A stretch of DNA of 14,145 nt from Desulfobacteraceae bacterium (GCA_030612945.1 JAUWMY010000020.1:1-14145), one strand, 5' to 3'; counted from the first letter of the stretch, positions 7,250 through 13,706 are shown. Made by a program: numbers and translations. The notes: a model not told the origin generated them from the letters alone.

Positions 7250-8047
7250 ATGGAACAAAAGGATTATTATCAGATTTTGGGTGTGGAAAGCAATACAGCC
7301 CAGCAAAAAATCAAGGCGGCCTACAGAAAACTGGCCCTTGAATATCATCCGGATAGAAATAAAGATAATCCGGCTGCCACTGATCGGATGAAAGAAATAA
7401 ACGAATCCTATGCTGTACTTTCCGACCCCGAAAAAAGGAAGCAATATGACGCCTTTAGGCAAACATACGGATCTTCTGCTTACGGTCATTTTAGACAAAA
7501 TTGGTCTGACCAGGATATATTTCGGGGTTCTGATATCCATCAGATTTTTGAAGAGATAAGCAGGGCCTTCGGCTTCAGAAATTTTGACGAGATCTTCAAA
7601 GACTTCTATGGTCCAGGGTACCGAACCTTTGAATTTCGACGACCCGGAGCTTTCGGAAAAGTCTTTTTCACTTCCTCTGCGGGAGGCGATGCCTATACTC
7701 CAAAATTCCCATTAGGTGGAAATCTGGGGAAATTGATCAGATACGGTTTGAAAAAAAAGTGGGGAATAGAGTGGCCGGAGAAGGGAAAGGACCGCAATGA
7801 CATTATTACAATTTCTCCGGAGCTGGCTCAGAGTGGAGGCAAGATAAGGTATCTCTACCAAAAACAATCCAGGGAACTGGTGGTCAAGATCCCCCGCGGA
7901 ATTAAAGAGGGCCAGCGAATACGGCTAAAAGGCATGGGGGATGATGGGAAAGGCGGAGGAGAACCGGGAGACCTTTATGTAAAAATTAGATTCAAAAAAC
8001 CCTTTTCCCGGAAAATAAAAAATTTCATGAAACAGCTTCGATCTTAG
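7250..8047 (+). CDS. DnaJ-like co-chaperone (J domain plus partial C-terminal substrate domain)
   Basis: Stimulates the ATPase of DnaK-type Hsp70 through its J domain, in the cytoplasm. Residues 5-70 form a complete J domain (DYYQILGVESNTAQQKIKAA), with the essential HPD at 33-35 followed by RNKDNPAATDRMKEINESYAVLSDPEKRKQYD. There is no zinc-finger region with CxxCxG motifs and no clear Gly/Phe linker. Instead an aromatic-rich middle (75-150) leads to one DnaJ C-terminal domain: ELVVKIPRGIKEGQRIRLKG (209-228), then GGGEPGDLYVKIRFK. This resembles CbpA-like or other type II/III J proteins rather than DnaJ itself; at 265 residues it is shorter than CbpA. The start is preceded by CGAGG at 9 bases. 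The end overlaps the convergent coiled-coil gene by 4 bases. It is not beside dnaK, so it is probably an auxiliary co-chaperone. Confidence 0.88.
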   Translation: MEQKDYYQILGVESNTAQQKIKAAYRKLALEYHPDRNKDNPAATDRMKEINESYAVLSDPEKRKQYDAFRQTYGSSAYGHFRQNWSDQDIFRGSDIHQIFEEISRAFGFRNFDEIFKDFYGPGYRTFEFRRPGAFGKVFFTSSAGGDAYTPKFPLGGNLGKLIRYGLKKKWGIEWPEKGKDRNDIITISPELAQSGGKIRYLYQKQSRELVVKIPRGIKEGQRIRLKGMGDDGKGGGEPGDLYVKIRFKKPFSRKIKNFMKQLRS

Positions 8048-8511
8048 CCCCTCCGGGTGAATTTCTCCCTTGATTTCTCTTGAAGTGTCCCGGCTTTTTC
8101 AGAAATAACATGCTCCATTGTCTTCACGAGAGCCGAAATACCGGAGGATATACTCTTATTCAGATTAAGTAATCCCTTCTCTGTACCCAAAGGCATGTCT
8201 CTTTTCAGCTTAATCAATCTTTTTTCAGTCTCAGCGGATGTTTCCCTCTTCAGTACAATCAATTTTTTTTCAACCTCATCAGACAGGTTCTTATTCAGTT
8301 TTGTCAATTCACTTTCAATGACCATAAGCATGTCCATTTTAAGTTCAACCACCTCTTTCTCAATGGTGACGGACATATCCTTCTTGAATTTGGTCAGATC
8401 TTTTTTTACCCTCTGAACATGTAATATAGCAAAGATGGTCATTCCCAGAACTACAACGAATCCAAAATAAATAGATAGAACTAAATACCCAAACAAATCG
8501 TATTCTGTCAT
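8044..8511 (-). CDS. Membrane-anchored protein with six 15-residue coiled-coil repeats, unknown function
   Basis: I do not recognise a family. The chosen start, MTEYDLFGYLVLS, has AAGGAG 6 bases upstream, giving 155 residues; the frame is open 45 codons further upstream, but without a ribosome site there. Residues 9-31 form one membrane helix (LVLSIYFGFVVVLGMTIFAI), with a short N-terminus outside it and a long charged helix after it. Residues 39-128 consist of six tandem repeats of exactly 15 residues, with hydrophobic residues at repeat positions 1, 4, 8 and 12 and Glu/Lys near the end (for example LIVLKRETSAETEKR and LIKLKRDMPLGTEKG). This is a continuous coiled coil, probably oligomeric and on the cytoplasmic side by the positive-inside rule (VQRVKK follows the membrane helix). 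The tail is basic. Its 3' end meets dnaJ-like with a 4-base overlap. A structural or tethering role is a guess. Confidence 0.72.
   Translation of the reverse strand: MTEYDLFGYLVLSIYFGFVVVLGMTIFAILHVQRVKKDLTKFKKDMSVTIEKEVVELKMDMLMVIESELTKLNKNLSDEVEKKLIVLKRETSAETEKRLIKLKRDMPLGTEKGLLNLNKSISSGISALVKTMEHVISEKAGTLQEKSREKFTRRG
8128..8397 (-). repeat. Six 45-bp tandem repeats within the coiled-coil gene
   Basis: The DNA for residues 39-128 is six in-frame 45-base units with no spacer. Units 3-5 are the most alike at base level on the plus strand (T-rich cores such as AATCAATCTTTTTTCAG and AATCAATTTTTTTTCAA), which suggests growth by duplication. Units 1, 2 and 6 are more diverged. Confidence 0.7.
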
Positions 8512-8639
8512 TTCAAACTCCTTACGTCTTAAGAGAATGCGTGAATAAAACCTTTTTGTCAACATTTGCTTTGGCCAAACCAGCGAGATACCTATGATGG
8601 GTGAAACTGTAAAATAGCAATATATTGTATTTTTTTTTC

Positions 8640-8668
8640 TTGACATACAATATAGAGCATTCTATATT
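8640..8668 (+). promoter_or_regulatory. Sigma70-type promoter, TTGACA-N17-TATATT
   Basis: A perfect -35 box TTGACA (8640-8645) and -10 box TATATT (8663-8668, one mismatch to consensus) are separated by the optimal 17 bases, in an AT-rich stretch. Transcription would start near A8676 and read into the small RNA candidate, which ends at a strong terminator. The next gene on this strand starts nearly 300 bases further on. Confidence 0.75.
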
Positions 8669-8675
8669 ATTTTTT

Positions 8676-8779
8676 AAGCCCTCCCTGTTGGATAGTTAAC
8701 TAAAGTCAGAATCTCAACCCCCCCTGAGTTAGCCTCCTTTCTCAGGGACTTATTGATTCCTTAGCCCAGGGGGGTTTTT
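8676..8779 (+). ncRNA. Candidate small RNA with 16S anti-Shine-Dalgarno mimic loop
   Basis: About 104 nt between the predicted start of a near-consensus promoter and the last T of an intrinsic terminator, with no ATG inside. The region is non-coding on both strands. CCCTGAG (8722-8728) pairs with CTCAGGG (8741-8747); the 12-base loop shows CCTCCTTT, and the loop plus 3' stem read CCTCCTTTCT (8733-8742), identical to the usual 3' tail of bacterial 16S rRNA. A second C-rich motif, CCCTCCC, is at the 5' end (8679-8685), and a palindrome TAGTTAACTA lies at 8693-8702. I recognise no Rfam family. An exposed CCUCC loop is typical of RNAs that bind ribosome sites of mRNAs, so a trans-acting translational regulator is the leading idea. 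An attenuating leader for the downstream exported protein is the alternative. Promoter, structure and motif are seen; function is inferred. Confidence 0.6.
8716..8779 (+). terminator. Intrinsic terminator of the small RNA candidate
   Basis: AACCCCCCCTG (8716-8726) can pair with CAGGGGGGTTTTT (8767-8779) and is followed by a T-run. The C-run is shared with the inner hairpin CCCTGAG/CTCAGGG. Either the outer stem shortens to AACCCC/GGGGTT with the inner hairpin as a branch, or the two stems exclude each other, which would allow a switch. The reverse strand has no T-run after the stem, so it works in the plus direction only. Confidence 0.7.
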
Positions 8780-8972
8780 CCAGTATATGTGTCCTATCCA
8801 GCTCCTCAAAAAAAACTATGCCACTTTTTCGGAAAATCTTAACCTATCTGTTGTGAAAGGATACTCTGTTTATTGCCTCTCATTTTAAGTATTTGTTTTT
8901 ATAGTGATTTACACTCCCTTTGAGCCGGGGCATTATCCTCGATCCCTTTCATACAGGAAATAGGAGTTAAAA

Positions 8973-9695
8973 ATGAAATGCAGGATTAAAATTTGGGCCC
9001 TTACTGTTTCAACTGTTTTAGCAGGTCTTGCTATTTCGAGTAGCGTGTCAGCCCTGGAAGGGAAGTTCAACGCTAAGGTATATCCCATAGATGCTGCGCC
9101 AGTGTTTATAGAAGACTTTACTGTGAATGGCAAACACAAATGCTTTGCTGAATGGAGAGGGGGGTTCATTACGTTGTTGTTTCAGGAGATTAAGACAATC
9201 AAATACCTGAACCCCGGCAGCAACACATATCATGTAGAAGTCACTTTTAATAGCGGGAAGAAGGAAAGGCTTGTGTTGAGACCTGATGTGTTTCACGGGA
9301 AATCCGAGTTCGGAGAATGGTCTATGCATTCTGAGAAAGCAGCAAAAATTGAATTTAACCCTCCACCGGTAAGCAATGCTGAGGCAGAAGCCGAATACAT
9401 AAATTTTGACCAAATACTCTTAAAGAATGGAGATACCATTAGTGGACAAATTATGACAAAGGCATTCAAGTTACGCACTGCTTACTCAACTCTCAAATTT
9501 AGAACACCACAAATCGGTTATTTAGATTTTGAAGGAGCGGGTAAAAGCAAGGATGTTATGGGTCTCAGGACTGGTGACAAATTAAGCGGAGTCCTTGAAG
9601 TGGGACCTATCAATCTTTTGATGCGGTCCGGGGCAGAGGTGTATCTAAACAAGGAGATGATAAAAAAAATTATCTTCGTCCTGGTCAAAAGGTAA
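8973..9695 (+). CDS. Exported protein with NGD-type beta repeats, unknown function
   Basis: A Sec signal peptide occupies residues 1-27 (KCRIK, hydrophobic core, cleavage after SVSA), so the 240-residue product is periplasmic or surface-located. The C-terminal half has two copies of a motif common in poorly characterised envelope proteins: a hydrophobic strand, NGD/TGD, (I/L)SG, another strand, and an I-x-x-I/L-x-F end. Copy one is LLKNGDTISGQIMTK (149-163) to GYLDFEG (about 181-187). Copy two is GLRTGDKLSGVLEVG (about 197-211) to IKKIIF (about 230-236). The N-terminal half may carry two more diverged copies ending ITLLFQEIKTIKYL and KAAKIEF. These motifs suggest small beta barrels of SH3/Sm type (inference). 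The start has AGGAG 6 bases upstream. The gene follows the small RNA candidate by nearly 200 bases without a gene between. Confidence 0.7.
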   Translation: MKCRIKIWALTVSTVLAGLAISSSVSALEGKFNAKVYPIDAAPVFIEDFTVNGKHKCFAEWRGGFITLLFQEIKTIKYLNPGSNTYHVEVTFNSGKKERLVLRPDVFHGKSEFGEWSMHSEKAAKIEFNPPPVSNAEAEAEYINFDQILLKNGDTISGQIMTKAFKLRTAYSTLKFRTPQIGYLDFEGAGKSKDVMGLRTGDKLSGVLEVGPINLLMRSGAEVYLNKEMIKKIIFVLVKR

Positions 9696-9724
9696 ATCCC
9701 TTATATAGCAAGACGAATTCGTTC

Positions 9725-9753
9725 TTGACACGCAAGTCCAAATTTCCTATACT
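9725..9753 (+). promoter_or_regulatory. Sigma70-type promoter, TTGACA-N17-TATACT
   Basis: A perfect -35 box (9725-9730) and a one-mismatch -10 box (9748-9753) at 17-base spacing sit 30 bases after the preceding gene and drive the PEGA-domain gene. The predicted start near 9760 leaves an untranslated leader of about 84 bases. Confidence 0.75.
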
Positions 9754-9764
9754 ATTACATAAAA

Positions 9765-9798
9765 AATAGTTCTTAAGAGTATAATCTTACTAACTATT
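9765..9798 (+). promoter_or_regulatory. 5' leader hairpin of the PEGA-domain gene
   Basis: AATAGTT (9765-9771) pairs with AACTATT (9792-9798), and TAAGA (9774-9778) with TCTTA (9785-9789), separated by a 2x2 internal loop and closed by a 6-base loop. It begins about 5 bases after the predicted transcription start, where stem-loops commonly protect mRNA 5' ends. An operator function is also possible. Confidence 0.5.
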
Positions 9799-9843
9799 AT
9801 CATCAAACAACCTAAACAAATGACAGTGTAACATCTTTGAGCT

Positions 9844-10344
9844 ATGAGATTCTTTTCTCTTACTTTGTTTTTAATCTTCGCACTTTGTGTCCCATTCTCC
9901 CACTCGGCAGCTGGAGAAAACCGGCCCGAAAGAGAACCCATTAGACACAGAATAGAAGGCTGTAGAAATTCACGCCCTTACTGGGAACACCACTATCGCC
10001 AGTATCCTTACCCCTATCATAACCCCTATGTATACCCATACTATTACTCCTATCCTCCCCCACCCTATTGGCGGTATGAGAGATATGATGAGTCGCCCTA
10101 TGATAATCTTTCAGTAAAACAGGCAGGGAGGATTACTATAGTGGCGCAACCTCTCGATGCCAGGGTTTTTGTAGATGGTTTTCAGCTCAAAAGGAAAGAC
10201 GACCTGACCTGTGAGATAGGACTTCTTATTGGCGTACACAAAGTCGACGTAAAAAGAGAAGGGTATGAACCTCACTCAATAGATGTATTGGTTGAGGCAG
10301 GCAAATCCATTCCTCTCACTATTGAACTGAAAAAAGCTAAATAG
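9844..10344 (+). CDS. Exported Tyr/Pro-rich protein with C-terminal PEGA domain
   Basis: A signal peptide (residues 1 to about 22, ending SHSAA) directs the 166-residue product out of the cytoplasm. Residues 46-86 are a low-complexity segment with 15 tyrosines among prolines and a few histidines and arginines (YPYPYHNPYVYPYYYSYPPP). Residues 96-163 form a PEGA domain: GRITIVAQPLDARVFVDGFQ, then IGLLIGVHKVDVKREGYEPH and a final strand IPLTIELKK. PEGA domains are thought to sit in cell-envelope surface proteins. The Tyr/Pro segment may mediate self-association or wall contact (inference). The ribosome site is weak (only GAG, 3 bases before ATG), in contrast with a very strong promoter and a leader hairpin. 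The stop is 17 bases from the end of convergent dapF. Confidence 0.8.
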   Translation: MRFFSLTLFLIFALCVPFSHSAAGENRPEREPIRHRIEGCRNSRPYWEHHYRQYPYPYHNPYVYPYYYSYPPPPYWRYERYDESPYDNLSVKQAGRITIVAQPLDARVFVDGFQLKRKDDLTCEIGLLIGVHKVDVKREGYEPHSIDVLVEAGKSIPLTIELKKAK

Positions 10345-10361
10345 ACGTCCCAATCCACCGA

Positions 10362-11207
10362 TCACAATGTCTGATCGAACATTTCCAGAAAGAGGGTCCC
10401 TTCGGCGATTTTCGTTACCGGTCCGATCATAGATATGGAGAAGTCATCTGACACGGTGATGTCTATTATGCCACCGGGCATGTGTACAGCTATTTCAGAG
10501 TCGCAGAAACCCAGCCGGTAAGCAACAGCCGCCGCCGCGCAACTACTGCTTCCAGAGGCAAGGGTATACCCTGCCCCACGCTCCCAGATCTCAATCTTTA
10601 TGTTATTTTGATTCAGGATCTTCATGAACTGCACATTCGTGCGGTTTGGAAAACGTGGATTGTTTTCGACTAATGGGCCCAATTTCTGTGCTTCATCTGC
10701 AAAGACCTCATCACGCAGGATCACACAGTGCGGATTTCCAATAGTAGCTGCACAAAATCTAAATTCCTGCCCATTGATATCCATTGTTTCGTCTATAACT
10801 TCGCGGACTGGTCCTTCCACAGGTATCTGGGAGCTGTCAAAGCTGACATTTCCCATTTCAACCGTAACCATTCCTCCGTCTTTATGGACCCGGCACCGAA
10901 CCTTTCCCCCAGCTGTCAGGATCGTGAACGGATCCTTGTGAATCAAGCCCCTATCCCAGAGATACCGCGAGAAAATCCGCAGGCCGTTCCCGCTTTTTTC
11001 TGCTTCACTGCCATCAGGATTGAAAATTCGCAACGCAAAATCACATTCCGTAGTATCAAGAGGTCCCCAAAGGATGCCATCAGAACCAACACCATAATTG
11101 CGATGGCAAATCAATTTTATTTGAGAAGGTTCCAATTGGCTCCCAAAATCAGCAGGATTAAGCACGATATAGTCATTACCGAGAGCGTGGTATTTTAGGA
11201 AGCGCAT
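10362..11207 (-). CDS. dapF: Diaminopimelate epimerase family protein with both catalytic Cys replaced by Ser
   Basis: DapF interconverts LL- and meso-diaminopimelate for lysine and peptidoglycan synthesis by a two-cysteine, cofactor-free mechanism. This 281-residue protein has the family length and motifs: KYHALGNDYIVL (5-16), FNPDGSEAE (62-70), IGNPHC (156-161), NRTNVQF (188-194) and WERGAGYT (208-215). The substrate-binding Asn11, Asn63, Asn158, Asn191, Glu209 and Arg210 are present. Where the family has MCGNG and ACGTG, this protein has KSGNG (Ser72) and ASGSS (Ser218), so both catalytic thiols are serines. Either the chemistry is altered, the substrate differs, or it is a known Ser/Ser subfamily. 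The start MRFLKYH follows GGAGG at 8 bases; a longer frame 13 codons upstream lacks homology. It is divergent from the S1 gene, with no other lysine-pathway gene nearby. Confidence 0.88.
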   Translation of the reverse strand: MRFLKYHALGNDYIVLNPADFGSQLEPSQIKLICHRNYGVGSDGILWGPLDTTECDFALRIFNPDGSEAEKSGNGLRIFSRYLWDRGLIHKDPFTILTAGGKVRCRVHKDGGMVTVEMGNVSFDSSQIPVEGPVREVIDETMDINGQEFRFCAATIGNPHCVILRDEVFADEAQKLGPLVENNPRFPNRTNVQFMKILNQNNIKIEIWERGAGYTLASGSSSCAAAAVAYRLGFCDSEIAVHMPGGIIDITVSDDFSISMIGPVTKIAEGTLFLEMFDQTL

Positions 11208-11235
11208 GTATGATCCTCCGTCTGATTGGAAAACA

Positions 11236-11327
11236 CCTGTTAACATGTGATTTGGGTTATTATTTGATTATTTTACATCAAACTTGAAAAAAATGTCATC
11301 ATTGATTAAACTCTTTTTGTTAACAGG
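11236..11327. promoter_or_regulatory. Inverted CCTGTTAAC / GTTAACAGG pair in the divergent promoter region
   Basis: CCTGTTAAC (11236-11244) and GTTAACAGG (11319-11327) are exact inverted copies, 74 bases apart, each with a GTTAAC palindrome. They bracket the promoter region shared by the dapF homologue and the S1 gene. The right copy covers the predicted S1 transcription start. A pair of operators is possible. Confidence 0.35.
11284..11312 (+). promoter_or_regulatory. Probable promoter of the S1 gene, TTGAAA-N17-TAAACT
   Basis: TTGAAA (11284-11289) and TAAACT (11307-11312) are 17 bases apart with 5/6 and 4/6 consensus matches. The start near 11319 would give a leader of about 107 bases. That leader contains a hairpin, GCAGGC/GCCTGC (11349-11354 with 11367-11372), whose interior includes the palindrome CGATTAATCG. 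Leaders of rpsA genes can be autoregulated by S1, so this hairpin is a candidate site. Confidence 0.45.
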
Positions 11328-11425
11328 CGTAAACACGATGAAACAGGTGCAGGCTTCCGATTAATCGCCTGCTCTATTTCAAACGGAGTTGACCAACAAA
11401 TTCATTATATTTTGGGGTGACAATT

Positions 11426-12871
11426 ATGTCAGATGATTTTACCAATGAAACCAATGGGGAAGAAGAAAACTTTGAGGATCTTCTTGAAGTATACAGTTCC
11501 CGTATGAACGAGGATATTCAGGTCGGAGACAAGGTAAAAGGAGAAATTATTTCCATTGGAAAGGATACGGTTTTTGTTGATACCGGTACCAAACTCGATG
11601 GCCTTGTGGAAAAAACCGAACTGCTTGATGATGACGGCCAGTTACCTTACAAGGAAGGCGATACCCTTGAACTATTTGCAGTATCATTAACTGGAGGCGA
11701 AATAAGACTTTCCAGGGCCCTTTCAGGAATCGGAGGCATTACTGCTTTGGAGGATGCCTTTGAGAATGAGATCCCTGTAGAAGGCACGGTCAAAGACCAG
11801 ATCAAGGGAGGGTTTCATGTTGAAGTTATGAAGAGACGCGCATTTTGCCCCATCAGCCAAATGGACTTAAGATTTATTGAAAATCCAGTTGATTATGTCG
11901 GGGAAACATACCTGTTCATCATTACCGAATTTGAGGAGGATGGCAGGAATATCGTTATCTCAAGGCGTAAGCTTTTAGACAGGGAACAGGAAAAGGCAAG
12001 AAAGGAATTTTTTGATGAGATTGCCGTTGGAGCCCAGTTGGAAGGCAGGATCACAAAATTGATGCCATTTGGCGCCTTCGTGGAGCTCTTTCCGGGAGTG
12101 GAGGGTATGATACATATTTCTGAACTCAGTTGGTCAAGGGTGGAAAAACCTGATGAGGTTGTAGCCACGGGGGATGTAATCCAAGTCAAATTAATCGGCA
12201 TTCAAAAAGGTGAACAACCCGACCAGTATAAGATAGCGCTTTCCATTAAGCAGGTTACCGGAAATCCCTGGGAGAACGTAAACGAAGCATTTAGTGAAGG
12301 CGATAAGGTAACGGGAAAGGTCACCCGATGTACAAACTTCGGTGCCTTCGTGGAGATAGCGCCCGGGATCGAGGGACTGGTCCACATCAGTGAAATGAGC
12401 TACAAGAAAAGAATCTTAAAGCCCGAAGATGTGGTAAAACCCGGTGAGGTTATTCCCGTGGTGGTAAAGGAAATCGACGCTCTCAAAAGAAGGGTCTCCT
12501 TGAGTATCAGGGACGCTGAAGGAGACCCCTGGATGGATGTGCAGGACAAGTACCACGTCGGCCAGGTTGTTGAGGGCAATTTAGAGAAAAAAGAGAACTT
12601 CGGCTATTTTGTTTCATTGGAACCCGGCATCACGGGGCTCCTTCCAAAATCCGGGATAAAAAAATCAAATCAATCATCATTGATTGAAAAAATGAAGCCT
12701 GGTAATACCATCACCGTCATAATCGAAGAAATCAGGCCGGATGAGCGAAGGATCACATTGGGTCCACGGGATTCACGCGAAGAAGGCGACTGGCGAGATT
12801 TTACAAAGGACACTCAAAAATCGCTGGGCTCTCTTGGGGAAAAACTTCAGCAGGCTCTCAAGTCGAAATAA
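11426..12871 (+). CDS. S1 RNA-binding protein, 30S ribosomal protein S1-like (five S1 motifs)
   Basis: Binds single-stranded RNA and, in ribosomal S1, helps 30S subunits take up mRNA. The 481 residues from the chosen ATG carry an acidic N-terminus and five S1-type OB domains at about 33-97, 117-181, 201-275, 291-361 and 378-446. Domains 3 and 4 are the most canonical (FGAFVELFPGVEGMIHISEL and FGAFVEIAPGIEGLVHISEM). Domain 2 is diverged and domain 5 weaker (FGYFVSLEPGITGLLPKSG). E. coli S1 has six domains and 557 residues, so this is a shorter S1; it may be the main rpsA or a paralogue. The ATG follows GGGGTGA, an off-by-one Shine-Dalgarno site; the GTG three codons earlier lies inside that site. 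pdxJ follows after 27 bases on the same strand, probably co-transcribed. Confidence 0.87.
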   Translation: MSDDFTNETNGEEENFEDLLEVYSSRMNEDIQVGDKVKGEIISIGKDTVFVDTGTKLDGLVEKTELLDDDGQLPYKEGDTLELFAVSLTGGEIRLSRALSGIGGITALEDAFENEIPVEGTVKDQIKGGFHVEVMKRRAFCPISQMDLRFIENPVDYVGETYLFIITEFEEDGRNIVISRRKLLDREQEKARKEFFDEIAVGAQLEGRITKLMPFGAFVELFPGVEGMIHISELSWSRVEKPDEVVATGDVIQVKLIGIQKGEQPDQYKIALSIKQVTGNPWENVNEAFSEGDKVTGKVTRCTNFGAFVEIAPGIEGLVHISEMSYKKRILKPEDVVKPGEVIPVVVKEIDALKRRVSLSIRDAEGDPWMDVQDKYHVGQVVEGNLEKKENFGYFVSLEPGITGLLPKSGIKKSNQSSLIEKMKPGNTITVIIEEIRPDERRITLGPRDSREEGDWRDFTKDTQKSLGSLGEKLQQALKSK

Positions 12872-12898
12872 TAATAACAACAACAAAGGAGCAGAACC

Positions 12899-13615
12899 AT
12901 GATCAATCTTAGTGTCAACGTCAATAAGGTCGCCACCCTTCGCAATGCCCGCGGAGGCGATAACCCAAACGTACTCCAGGCTGCCCTCACATGTGTCGAG
13001 GCCGGATGCCAGGGCATTACTGTGCACCCTCGAAAAGATCAACGCCACATTCGCCCCGGCGACGTATATGAAATCGCATCTGCGATAGATGTAGAATTTA
13101 ACATCGAAGGAGACGCCCGGCCTGATCTCATTAATCTCGCGCTGGAAATCCGCCCTGCCCAGTGCACATTAGTCCCGGTCGAAGAGGGAGAAGTTACGTC
13201 TAACCATGGTTGGGACATCCAAAAGCACGAGAAATCACTTGTTACCGCCATTGACCGCTTACAAAAAGAAGGCATTAGGGTAAGCCTTTTCATGGATGCA
13301 GACCCTGCCCAAATGGCCGGAGCTGCAGCCGTGGGCGCAGATCGTGTGGAGCTCTACACAGAGCCTTATGCATCTGCAAAGACCGAGAGAGAGATTGCCA
13401 ACCAGTTCGCCAGACTCCGAGAAACCCACGATGCAGCCCTTGATGCCGGTATGGTCCTCAATGCGGGGCACGATCTTGACCTGAACAACCTCCCTCGGCT
13501 CCAAGAACTGTCGGGCATAAAAGAAGTATCCATTGGCCATGCTCTCATTTCTTATGCTCTCTATGTAGGACTCAACAAGGCTGTCAAAGATTTTCTAAAG
13601 GCCTGCGGGCAGTAA
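12899..13615 (+). CDS. pdxJ: Pyridoxine 5'-phosphate synthase
   Basis: Last step of DXP-dependent vitamin B6 synthesis: condenses 1-deoxy-D-xylulose 5-phosphate with 3-amino-2-oxopropyl phosphate to pyridoxine 5'-phosphate, in the cytoplasm. The 238-residue TIM barrel has the family motifs in order: LSVNVNKVATLRNARGG (4-20), GITVHPRKDQRHIR (39-52, with His43, Arg45 and His50), FNIEG with the catalytic Glu70, CTLVPV...EVTSNHGW (89-105), VSLFMDAD, GADRVELYTEPYA (146-158), LNAGHDLDLNN with His191, and VSIGHALISYALY (210-222). All expected active-site residues are present. The start has AAGGAG 8 bases upstream and lies 27 bases after the S1 gene, suggesting one transcript. No other B6 gene is in the window. 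Confidence 0.96.
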   Translation: MINLSVNVNKVATLRNARGGDNPNVLQAALTCVEAGCQGITVHPRKDQRHIRPGDVYEIASAIDVEFNIEGDARPDLINLALEIRPAQCTLVPVEEGEVTSNHGWDIQKHEKSLVTAIDRLQKEGIRVSLFMDADPAQMAGAAAVGADRVELYTEPYASAKTEREIANQFARLRETHDAALDAGMVLNAGHDLDLNNLPRLQELSGIKEVSIGHALISYALYVGLNKAVKDFLKACGQ

Positions 13616-13656
13616 ATATAAGGGCCAAAAAATCTCATAACTCCTTAAGTATTTTT

Positions 13657-13706
13657 TGACAGGATAAACAGGATTGACTGGATTATTTTTATCTTGTAAA
13701 TCAAAA
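13657..13706. repeat. 9-bp ACAGGATT-type repeats (block 4, left)
   Basis: Three consecutive 9-base units (GACAGGATA, AACAGGATT, GACTGGATT) run from 13658 to 13684 and are followed by a diverged reverse copy (ATCTTGTAAATCAAAA). I recall similar ACAGGAT iterations from intergenic DNA of many environmental bacteria. It lies just after pdxJ; there is no T-run terminator. Confidence 0.6.

Noticed and set aside
8512..8646. N-terminal extension of the coiled-coil protein
   Set aside because: The internal ATG has AAGGAG at proper distance and begins just before the membrane helix; the upstream part has no ribosome site.
8676..8779. Small RNA candidate as the 4.5S signal recognition particle RNA or 6S RNA
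   Set aside because: It lacks the GGAA-type tetraloop with asymmetric bulge of 4.5S RNA, and is too short and without the long central bubble of 6S RNA.
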